From contig JALZVI010000074.1 of the NCBI GenBank assembly GCA_023301015.1, positions 1-8,383 of the forward strand: a stretch of 8,383 nucleotides of DNA. The letters are read 5' to 3'. Below are positions 1 through 5,722 of this stretch, piece by piece; positions within the stretch are counted from its first letter, which is position 1; the number at the start of each line of letters is the position of its first letter. Source of the DNA: Rickettsiales bacterium. GTDB taxonomy: Bacteria; Pseudomonadota; Alphaproteobacteria; Rickettsiales; 21-14-0-20-44-7. The notes below the pieces were generated by a model that saw only the letters and a program-made list of their open reading frames with translations, was not told where the DNA came from and made no database searches. The position numbers and the translations under genes were made by a program.

Positions 1-102
1 ATATCTCACTGGGATGATTTTATAAGTGACAAACAGTGTCGGATAGGTATGAATGCTATTAAGTCAAAGATATTATACGCGAGGACAATGCCTAGAACTT
101 AG
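1..102 (+). CDS. Possible 3' end of a rightward gene (partial)
   Basis: Frame 1 is open from the first base to a TAG at 100-102, giving 33 residues that begin ISHWDDF and end ARTMPRT. The other two forward frames stop within the first 25 bases. The composition (Trp, His, Cys, a mix of charged and hydrophobic residues) looks like real protein rather than translated spacer. The frame would converge on the leftward gene ending at 92 and overlap it by 11 bp, much like the 8-bp convergent overlap at 6639-6646. An open frame this short can arise by chance, and the product cannot be identified from the tail alone. Confidence 0.45.
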   Translation: MSHWDDFISDKQCRIGMNAIKSKILYARTMPRT

Positions 103-670
103 ATATGGCAAAAATAAATCTAAAAAGAGAACCAATTCTAGAAACAATATTACTTGATGCAAATGCAAGTTTTTGATCCCCAGTAGATGCCCTATAAATT
201 GTCCATGACATAAAGGAATCGGGGTTTTTGAATTCGACAAGCCAATCGGTATCATTGAATGACGATGGCCATTTCCCATTCTTTTTCATACTCAACACTT
301 GATCGAGAACAGTATGCTTACTGTCTTTTATAATGGAGAATATCAAATCACACTGCCTCCTCACCATTGCCAATCTCTGAGGGCTAGATCCAGTACCTTC
401 CCTTTCTAATTCTGGTATAGTCGAAGATGAAATATACCTAATATAAAGCAACGTCATTGTTATCAAATATTTAGGTGTATCATACCCATCAGATTTTAGT
501 AATATACTTTTCAATGAATCAACGTAGGGACCATTGACCAATAGATCATCATGACCTATAACATACTGTCCAGCCTTTCTGAGATCGGCTATAAGACGTT
601 CAGATGCGTCCATATCGTTTGCATTTTCACGCTTGAATTGTATAAGCTCCTTAGACTGGAAAAGGTTCAT
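92..670 (-). CDS. Uncharacterised 192-residue protein
   Basis: I do not recognise this family. The ATG at 670 follows a very A/T-rich leader, only 24 bp below the stop of the BTB-BACK gene, so the two are probably read in the same direction as neighbours. The protein looks mostly helical: a charged N-terminal part (residues 1-35), a hydrophobic stretch around 66-80 (KYLITMTLLYIRYI), a basic helix around 99-115 (RLAMVRRQCDLIF) and a hydrophobic, aromatic C-terminus at 174-192 (SRIGSLFRFIFAISKF). That tail could be an amphipathic or weakly membrane-associated helix, but it carries two arginines and is not a convincing transmembrane span. There is no signal peptide, zinc motif or catalytic signature. 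The sustained frame and codon use match the neighbours, so it is very likely a real gene of unknown function. Confidence 0.8.
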   Translation of the reverse strand: MNLFQSKELIQFKRENANDMDASERLIADLRKAGQYVIGHDDLLVNGPYVDSLKSILLKSDGYDTPKYLITMTLLYIRYISSSTIPELEREGTGSSPQRLAMVRRQCDLIFSIIKDSKHTVLDQVLSMKKNGKWPSSFNDTDWLVEFKNPDSFMSWTIYRASTGDQKLAFASSNIVSRIGSLFRFIFAISKF

Positions 671-694
671 ATTATTTGAATATTAGTATATATA

Positions 695-2068
695 TTATTT
701 CATGTTGATGCCAAGATACATCATGAAAGACATCTTACCACCATCCCCACTATACTCTGGATACTTGTCCAGATCGAAAATGTAACCAGATTGGTTACCA
801 GATGCACCTTCTATGGCACTCTTAGATAATATATTAGGTATATCGAAGCTAGAACTATTAGACAACTTGAAAGATGTCCTTGATTTCTTCCACCTGTCGT
901 GCCTAAAGTTTACTATTGATACAGTCATATTAACATCCATATTATCACTACTTGCCAAATCACTGTAAATATTACCATCCAAACTTAAGCATTTGTCAAT
1001 ATTGTGTAATTTGCATATAACTCGTATATTACCAGCAGAAATATGTGGTAAATGAACTACTTCTGAATTGTCATACGGTATAACAAAGAAAACCTGTATC
1101 TTGTTTCTCTCCCATTTTGTTATATCCAATTGAGGTTCAGATGAAACAACAACCTTTAGATCCCTCGGATAAGAAGATATCACTTGGAAAGTCTTCCTTT
1201 TCTTAGAAACTGGATCGGATTCATATTTATAAATTGTACTCATACATTCTACTATATCATCATTATGAATGGAATTAGGATTTTTCTGTGTAAATTCCAT
1301 AAAATCTCGCATAGACATTCTATCTATACGAATACAATCCCACAAACTTTCTCCATTATCACCAAATGGATGTTTGAAAATATCCATAGCACCATTAAAT
1401 TCGGAAAATTCCTTATCTCCTGCCTTTTTACTACACAATCTATACAAGTATGTCATAAGATCAGATTCAAGTATGTTAAGCTGATCATCCATACACATGT
1501 CAATTATATACTTGATAGACTCTCTTTTGATGTTACAGAAATTACGGTGGCGCAATATAACAAATGCATAACTTCTTACATATGACTGTACATCGACTAA
1601 TATATCAATACCATCCCTATGTATCACATATTCAAATGCCTGTAGTGCGTTTATAGGGGTTAATGTATTTCTTATGAGAGTTTTTAGTACCATACTCCCA
1701 ATTTCTACACCGTAGAACTTAAAAGCGGTGTATCTTTCCATAGTCCTTGTTATACTTTCACCTTTTGTATAGGTAATTATTCCGGTATGAAAATAAATAC
1801 GAATCATATTGAATACATAATCCTTTTCTTCTATAGTGTATATAGGTGTATTTTCATCATCAACACATATACCCTTCCTTAAAGGCGAGTCGAATAGTGC
1901 TCTCATGAATTCTGATTCTGCATATACCTGTCTGGTATCGAAAATGTGATTACCATCGATGTTCCATATTATATCATGGTATTTTATGGTATTGTTTTCA
2001 ATATTATGTATTTTAGCTCTTTGCCACTCATCCACGCTCCCACATAGGAACTGAGTAGTCATATCCAT
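695..2068 (-). CDS. BTB-BACK domain protein with C-terminal beta-rich domain
   Basis: This 457-residue protein reads as a BTB/POZ protein. Residues about 30-135 fit a BTB fold: D-I-I-W-N-I-D-G near 32-39, then the helix S-E-F-M-R-A-L-F-D (52-60) where host proteins have S-x-x-F-R-A-M-F, then a helix-rich part with I-Y-F-H-T-G at 91-96, the position of the usual Y-(I/T)-x-T-G. Residues about 138-285 resemble a BACK domain, including R-M-S-M-R-D-F-M-E-F at 250-259, similar to the M-S-x-x-E-F stretch of BTBD-type proteins. The C-terminal part (about 295-457) is beta-rich and could be a PHR-like or MATH-like sandwich; I cannot decide which. Host BTB-BACK proteins are substrate adaptors of Cullin-3 ubiquitin ligases, so rerouting host or viral protein turnover is a reasonable inference. 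The start at 2068 is the first ATG, 23 bp below the preceding gene. Confidence 0.8.
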   Translation of the reverse strand: MDMTTQFLCGSVDEWQRAKIHNIENNTIKYHDIIWNIDGNHIFDTRQVYAESEFMRALFDSPLRKGICVDDENTPIYTIEEKDYVFNMIRIYFHTGIITYTKGESITRTMERYTAFKFYGVEIGSMVLKTLIRNTLTPINALQAFEYVIHRDGIDILVDVQSYVRSYAFVILRHRNFCNIKRESIKYIIDMCMDDQLNILESDLMTYLYRLCSKKAGDKEFSEFNGAMDIFKHPFGDNGESLWDCIRIDRMSMRDFMEFTQKNPNSIHNDDIVECMSTIYKYESDPVSKKRKTFQVISSYPRDLKVVVSSEPQLDITKWERNKIQVFFVIPYDNSEVVHLPHISAGNIRVICKLHNIDKCLSLDGNIYSDLASSDNMDVNMTVSIVNFRHDRWKKSRTSFKLSNSSSFDIPNILSKSAIEGASGNQSGYIFDLDKYPEYSGDGGKMSFMMYLGINMK

Positions 2069-2091
2069 AACATACCAAAATATTATTTATT

Positions 2092-2787
2092 CTATGCGTC
2101 ATCCATGTAATTACAAGCATCAGTTTTAATAGTTAAACAATGCCTCGTCTTTGTATCTGCTAGTAAATCAAGAACCTTCTCCATAAATGATACGCAACTC
2201 CTGAGTGGTGATTTTTTAGATTTAACGTGGTCATTAGTTTGCAGATAAACATTGAACTGTACTTGTGACGCCTTAGCAATATCTTTTGTTTCACCCTCCC
2301 ATTTAACGACAATCCTATAGACAAACGAAGACCTCTCTGTTTCATAAAAGAAACGTTTAACATTCATAACTTTAACCCATGAATACCTTGTAGAATTGAA
2401 GTCAATGCCTCCAACATCTTTCTCAATTACCCTACTCAGATCAACAGACGACATACCATCACTGGATTCGCCAGTAAACGATGGATCCATTTTTTCAAGT
2501 CTCCTAAGCCTAGTTCCATTATCATGTTTAGTATCGTATGCATATATGTCACCATATGGGTGAGGTATAGTATATTCTACCTCCTCGGACCAATCTTGCA
2601 CCTTCACCCATGACTTGGATGAGTGTAGATAATTGTGTATATGAGTAACCCAGTCATATGATATAGACTTTCCACCTTTCATAATATTTGCCTCAACATG
2701 TTCATTTTTATTCATATCAGAGAACAATTTGGAAATATCTTCGATAGCATAATTAGACTTGGCATTTTTATATATAATAGGATCCAT
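2092..2787 (-). CDS. Uncharacterised 231-residue protein, possible triphosphatase-fold relative
   Basis: The first ATG of this frame is at 2787 (MDPIIYKN). The frame stays open up to a TTG at 2823, but non-ATG initiation is unlikely in a eukaryotic virus, so I use 2787. The sequence alternates strands and short helices. The order V-E-A-N-I (31-35), T-R-L-R-R (92-96), R-Y-S-W-V-K-V (134-140), K-R-F-F-Y-E (144-149), F-V-Y-R-I-V-V-K-W-E-G (155-165) and F-N-V-Y-L-Q-T (178-184) resembles the layout of viral mRNA-capping RNA triphosphatases of the tunnel fold. The Glu-x-Glu metal-binding pairs expected on the first and last strands are not there (E-A-N and V-Y-L-Q instead). If the similarity is real it may be a non-catalytic paralogue; this is inference only. 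It is the first gene of the leftward trio and shares a 133-bp divergent spacer with the zinc-finger gene. Confidence 0.75.
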   Translation of the reverse strand: MDPIIYKNAKSNYAIEDISKLFSDMNKNEHVEANIMKGGKSISYDWVTHIHNYLHSSKSWVKVQDWSEEVEYTIPHPYGDIYAYDTKHDNGTRLRRLEKMDPSFTGESSDGMSSVDLSRVIEKDVGGIDFNSTRYSWVKVMNVKRFFYETERSSFVYRIVVKWEGETKDIAKASQVQFNVYLQTNDHVKSKKSPLRSCVSFMEKVLDLLADTKTRHCLTIKTDACNYMDDA

Positions 2788-2920
2788 AATAGTTATGAAT
2801 AAACGTATACATATACCATACAAATTAAAACAATTTAATTTTTCAAATGAAATATACCAAAGCTATCCATTATTATTTTATTTACACCTATAAAGTAAAA
2901 AAATAGTAAACAATATTATA
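2788..2920. promoter_or_regulatory. Divergent A/T-rich intergenic spacer
   Basis: The 133 bp between the ATG at 2787 (leftward) and the ATG at 2921 (rightward) are strongly A/T-rich, with T-rich and A-rich tracts around 2830-2850 and 2868-2910. The spacer must hold the promoters of both genes. The stretch ATATACCAAAG near 2851-2861, followed by ATTATTATTTTAT, resembles CATACCAAAATATTATTTAT at 2071-2090 just ahead of the BTB gene. That similarity could mark a shared element, but the sequence is of low complexity and the match is not decisive. Confidence 0.4.
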
Positions 2921-3202
2921 ATGAACACAATTACATCATTTCCTGATTTCGAAGAATGGCCTACACACAAATTATACTTCTTAAACCATATGTCATTAAA
3001 ACAAGAAGAGCGTAATCATACACTTATAGTAACTGAAGAAATTCAAGATTTATATAGTAAATGCCCACTGTGTTCAGAAAGATTTCACATGAAATACGAC
3101 TGTGACGAAGAAGAGTGGATTTATACTGATTGTGAATTATGGAAAAATATACCATACCATTACCCACTATGTTGGGAATATGCTAAATCAATAAATTATT
3201 AA
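2921..3202 (+). CDS. Small protein with Pcf11-like zinc finger
   Basis: This 93-residue protein carries in its C-terminal half the signature C48-P-L-C51-S-E-R-F, then acidic E63-E-E-W66, then Y79-H80 and C84-W-E-Y. The zinc finger near the C-terminus of Pcf11, a subunit of the mRNA cleavage factor IA/II complex, has the same order: C-P-x-C-x-E-x-F, an acidic run ending E-E-W, then Y-H-P-x-C-Y-E-x-Y. Here one extra residue separates His and Cys, and two more cysteines (C61, C71) occur. The Pcf11 CTD-interacting domain is absent; residues 1-45 are an unassigned charged segment. By family knowledge this region of Pcf11 acts with Clp1 in 3'-end processing and termination, so a viral role in transcript ends or in diverting host processing is inferred. 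The gene opens the rightward run. Being short, the match needs a profile search. Confidence 0.75.
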   Translation: MNTITSFPDFEEWPTHKLYFLNHMSLKQEERNHTLIVTEEIQDLYSKCPLCSERFHMKYDCDEEEWIYTDCELWKNIPYHYPLCWEYAKSINY

Positions 3203-3264
3203 GAGAATAACAAGGAATGATTTTGGATGAAAAAAATATTTGTAAATCAGTATACTACTGAATA
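3203..3264 (+). promoter_or_regulatory. Upstream region of the membrane-protein gene
   Basis: This 62-bp spacer is A/T-rich and holds an A7 run near 3230 and GTATACTACTG just ahead of the ATG at 3265. TATACTA also occurs shortly before the ATGs of the 70-residue gene (4991) and of the leftward 192-residue gene, so it is a weak candidate promoter or initiator element. A 14-codon upstream frame (3217-3261) ends four bases before the gene but probably lies ahead of the transcript start. Confidence 0.3.
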
Positions 3265-4002
3265 ATGGAAAAATCGGCAATCACACTAGTTGTATTGACT
3301 ATTGCCCTACTTGCTTTCGTTGTGTTCCAACAGAGTAAGATGGGACCCAAGGCACCCCGCCCATCTGAGCCCAAGGCCGAACCCAAGCCTGAACCAACTG
3401 AACCCGTACAACCTGAAGTACTTGGTCGCCGTAGTGGACGCGCAAAGACATCGGGATGTGAAAATGTAAAGATCGGATCCCCCGACTTTGCCCGATGCTC
3501 CACCGACCTCGGTTCCGGCCGAACTGTACTCGCAGGAGACCCCAAGAAGCTAGCAAACCCCCTCCGTTCTGAATTCGTCAGCAACGAATTCACACCCGCA
3601 GGAGCTGCTAAATTCCGTAGCGCTAAGAAGGGTAAGAAGACTGCCAAGGCATTCCCTTTCTCTGAAAGCCGACCTAGCCGCGCCGACAAGAAAGTAGACG
3701 CAGACAAGGTGTTCGACAAGAACGGTGAACTAAAGAAGGCAAAGAAGTTCGACCTATCTAAGCGTTCCACTCAGGGTTCGTCCCTAGGAGCCAACGCCCT
3801 TTTCTTCCAGAGCCCACCCGCCGAGGGAGAGACTGTCGGAACTGCCAGCCACAGTGAAGGTACCAAATTCCTAGGAGCTGCTGTCTCCCCATCCGCTATG
3901 GGTGCCAGTAAGGAAGAAATCATCCAGGCATCTCAGATTGCTGTCGAGACAAGGGTTTCGTCCAACACCGGTGGAAACCTAAACCTTCTACACCCTCTAT
4001 AA
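3265..4002 (+). CDS. Membrane-anchored Lys/Pro-rich protein, likely virion component
   Basis: The 245 residues start with one hydrophobic segment (residues 5-21, AITLVVLTIALLAFVVF) straight after MEKS. This looks like an N-terminal membrane anchor without a clear cleavage site. A Pro/Glu/Lys-rich linker (29-51, with repeated EPK and EPT units) follows, then a basic, low-complexity body rich in Lys, Ser, Ala and Gly with two cysteines (C65, C78), and a C-terminal segment rich in small residues and aliphatics. The gene stands out in base composition: roughly half G+C by eye against about a third in most neighbours, lysine almost always AAG, and many C-ending codons. Such bias in giant viruses usually marks abundant late structural proteins, so an inner-membrane or capsid-associated virion protein is my inference. 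I do not recognise a named family. Long antisense frames here are by-products of the GC-rich third positions. Confidence 0.85.
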   Translation: MEKSAITLVVLTIALLAFVVFQQSKMGPKAPRPSEPKAEPKPEPTEPVQPEVLGRRSGRAKTSGCENVKIGSPDFARCSTDLGSGRTVLAGDPKKLANPLRSEFVSNEFTPAGAAKFRSAKKGKKTAKAFPFSESRPSRADKKVDADKVFDKNGELKKAKKFDLSKRSTQGSSLGANALFFQSPPAEGETVGTASHSEGTKFLGAAVSPSAMGASKEEIIQASQIAVETRVSSNTGGNLNLLHPL

Positions 4003-4097
4003 ATAATTACAGTATATATCCATATATAAACAATTTAGATTTGACATGCAATTTACATCACAAATGCCACATAAATCAAAACCATAAAAATTAAAAT
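4003..4097 (+). promoter_or_regulatory. Intergenic spacer with A/T palindrome
   Basis: The 95 bp between the membrane-protein gene and the VLTF-2-like gene begin with a near-perfect A/T inverted repeat: TATATAT at 4013-4019 and ATATATA at 4022-4028 around a CC centre. Placed 10 bp after the stop codon, it could fold at the RNA 3' end of the upstream gene or serve as a TATA-type promoter element for the next gene. The rest is A-rich, including AAAAATTAAAAT directly before the ATG at 4098. Confidence 0.35.
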
Positions 4098-4949
4098 ATG
4101 CAAAACATAGTCACAAAGAAGGCCCCAACAGAGGATATTGTAACATGGAAATATGAATTAAAAGTACCAAGTGATGATATACATGATAATTTTGGTACTG
4201 ATATATTAAAGTGTAATAATTGGCCTATCAAAACACAAAGTTTGTGTCATTACTGTTGTCATTCATTTTCCACTATACCTGTTCCACTTCCACAGGTATA
4301 TGACAAAGTAAAAAGGATATATTATTGTCGTGGTATTTTTTGTTCATGGCAATGTGCCAAAGCCTATAACAATACAAACTCAGCCCTTATAGGGAGGGGT
4401 GATAGAAATATGTTTATATCTATCCTCGCATTTAAGATGTGGGTTAAATATAGGATGAAGAATGATAAAGTTACATCTAAAGATTGTTCAGTCTTTGATA
4501 GGTACTCTAGATATCACATAATACCATCCCAGCCAAAGGAGACGCTTAAAGCATTTGGGGGTAAAACAGATATAGATGATTATAGAAAGGGTTTTTTTGG
4601 TATTATACCACCCAATGAGGCTATAGTTGGGAAGCCATTTCTCAACATAAGAGAATCTATGGTTTTACCATTTATTGATTTATCACTGTTAAATTGTGCT
4701 ATCCCCTCCAAAATTACAACGAATTCTACTAACGACGATAAATTGTCGGCAAATACTCATAGAACGCCATTTATGAAACCAACCGGATCTCCCAAAGGAT
4801 CCACACTTCATAAAAGCGCAAATGAGTTTTGTAATCGTCTTAATAGGGCCAAGGATAGTAATACAATGTTAAAAAGGAAACGGGAGAAGGATACTAAAAA
4901 TACATTGATGTCTTCTATGGGCGTTGTGGTTGAGAAAAGGAAGAAGTAG
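4098..4949 (+). CDS. VLTF-2 (poxvirus A1)-like late transcription factor
   Basis: The 283-residue protein carries a zinc finger of the FCS/MYM type: C50-H-Y-C53 and F-C82-S-W-Q-C86, with I-P-V-P-L-P (60-65) between the pairs. This matches the nucleocytoviricot A1/VLTF-2 family, which in poxviruses activates late genes. Further along, I-I-P-S-Q-P-K-E-T-L at 141-150 and F-G-G-K-T-D-I-D-D-Y-R at 153-163 correspond to the conserved A-P-P-R-x-x-L-x-x-F-G-G-x-x-S-I-x-x-F-R block seen in giant-virus members. The C-terminal third is hydrophilic and basic, with KRKREKD at 259-265 and EKRKK at the end, possible nuclear-localisation or DNA-binding patches. It lies directly downstream of the codon-biased structural-type gene. 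The zinc ligands are intact, so it is probably functional. Poxvirus VLTF-2 is about 150 residues; the extra length is typical of giant-virus versions. Confidence 0.85.
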   Translation: MQNIVTKKAPTEDIVTWKYELKVPSDDIHDNFGTDILKCNNWPIKTQSLCHYCCHSFSTIPVPLPQVYDKVKRIYYCRGIFCSWQCAKAYNNTNSALIGRGDRNMFISILAFKMWVKYRMKNDKVTSKDCSVFDRYSRYHIIPSQPKETLKAFGGKTDIDDYRKGFFGIIPPNEAIVGKPFLNIRESMVLPFIDLSLLNCAIPSKITTNSTNDDKLSANTHRTPFMKPTGSPKGSTLHKSANEFCNRLNRAKDSNTMLKRKREKDTKNTLMSSMGVVVEKRKK

Positions 4950-4990
4950 GATATTTAAAATAATGATATAATGTAAAATATACTAAAACT

Positions 4991-5203
4991 ATGAATGGAG
5001 GTACACAAGCAAATACTGGTGTAAGCCTAGTATCTGGATCTGGACTGATCGCCGGAGATCGTGTAACACTTATAAATGGAGCAAGACAGTGGAGAATCAG
5101 ACTCACAAGTACAAAAGAGTCTGTAGACAATGTTATACTATTCGAAGTAAGGGACGGGACAAAATGGATCATAGCCGCTTCATACACGGTTCCCCCTTCT
5201 TAA
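4991..5203 (+). CDS. Small 70-residue beta-rich protein, unknown
   Basis: I do not recognise this protein. The N-terminus is Gly/Ser/Thr-rich (residues 1-25), followed by alternating hydrophobic and polar residues that suggest a compact beta-sheet: W-R-I-R-L-T (34-39), V-I-L-F-E-V (48-53) and W-I-I-A-A-S-Y (59-65). It has no cysteine, membrane segment or signal peptide. The pattern of Gly-rich start plus paired Trp-containing strands is seen in small capsid-surface or fibre modules, but that is only an impression. The antisense 90-residue frame (4915-5187) has a less protein-like composition, while this frame has its own ATG after an A/T-rich leader ending TATACTAAAACT. The spacer to the preceding stop is 41 bp. 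A real gene is likely. Confidence 0.7.
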   Translation: MNGGTQANTGVSLVSGSGLIAGDRVTLINGARQWRIRLTSTKESVDNVILFEVRDGTKWIIAASYTVPPS

Positions 5204-5267
5204 ATATAAACTGAAATAATGTTTAATTAAGTTTTTCCATAAATGATACAATATTCACAATCATAAA

Positions 5268-5693
5268 ATGTATCGTCGCCGTGGACACAAAAATTCATGG
5301 AGGAGACCTCCGATTGTTCCTCAAATAAAATTACCAGAGCAACAACTATATAAAGATAATGGTATACATTTATCCATAATATCTGAATGTGAGCGTAAAT
5401 TCATAAGAGAATGGTGCCATTTTAGACATATAGAGGAGAGCTTTATAATAGTAGCACTTACATACTGGATGAGATGTAAAAGTAACATAGCAGTTAATTT
5501 TTTACTTTTTCCTGAATCCAAGGTACTATATATGGTATTATGTATACACGTATCCCTGAAGTTCGGGGGATACTGTGAAATGTACAAGTGTAACTTTATT
5601 AAAGACTTAAATGACTATTATAAACATATAACACCATCTAAGCACCAAAGCATGGAAATGGACATCCTACGTTCTTTGAACTGGGAATTATAG
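5268..5693 (+). CDS. Single-box viral cyclin
   Basis: The 141 residues form one cyclin box with a short basic N-terminal extension (MYRRRGHKNSWRRPP). Helix patterns follow the fold: I-I-V-A-L-T-Y-W-M-R at 60-69 (host: x-x-A-L-x-Y-x-x-R), V-L-Y-M-V-L-C-I-H-V-S-L-K-F-G at 86-100 (host: L-L-x-A-x-K-F-x-E), then I-T-P-S-K-H-Q-S-M-E-M-D-I-L-R-S-L-N-W-E-L at 121-141 (host: x-M-E-x-x-I-L-x-x-L-x-W). The lysine and glutamate that contact the kinase in host cyclins (K266 and E295 of cyclin A) appear conserved as K98 and E130. The protein stops right after the first box, so the second cyclin box is missing, as in short Pho80/cyclin-Y-like proteins. Binding a host or viral cyclin-dependent kinase to steer cell cycle or transcription is inferred. 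No kinase is encoded in the window. Confidence 0.85.
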   Translation: MYRRRGHKNSWRRPPIVPQIKLPEQQLYKDNGIHLSIISECERKFIREWCHFRHIEESFIIVALTYWMRCKSNIAVNFLLFPESKVLYMVLCIHVSLKFGGYCEMYKCNFIKDLNDYYKHITPSKHQSMEMDILRSLNWEL

Positions 5694-5722
5694 AAATATT
5701 ATATATATTAATAACAATAACC

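Noticed and set aside
1184..1585. Rightward 133-residue frame inside the BTB gene, with a second one at 1269-1484
   Set aside because: Both lie wholly antisense to a gene with recognisable BTB and BACK domains, and their composition (Ile, His, Tyr, Thr rich) is that of a reversed A/T-rich coding strand.
2788..2823. 12-residue extension of the leftward gene starting at TTG
   Set aside because: Non-ATG initiation is not expected in a eukaryotic virus, and the ATG at 2787 gives a normal start.
3217..3261. Short upstream frame of 14 codons ahead of the membrane-protein gene
   Set aside because: It probably lies upstream of the transcript start; viral leaders in such genomes are usually very short.
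3255..3770. Leftward 171-residue frame, and another at 3299-3556
   Set aside because: They are antisense to the GC-rich membrane-protein gene. Few stop codons are expected there because of the GC-rich third positions, and the Ser/Leu/Pro/Gly-rich product looks like a shadow.
4915..5187. Leftward 90-residue frame
   Set aside because: It overlaps both the end of the VLTF-2-like gene and most of the 70-residue gene, and shows no domain or leader of its own.
5321..5587. Leftward 88-residue frame
   Set aside because: It is antisense to the well-supported cyclin box.
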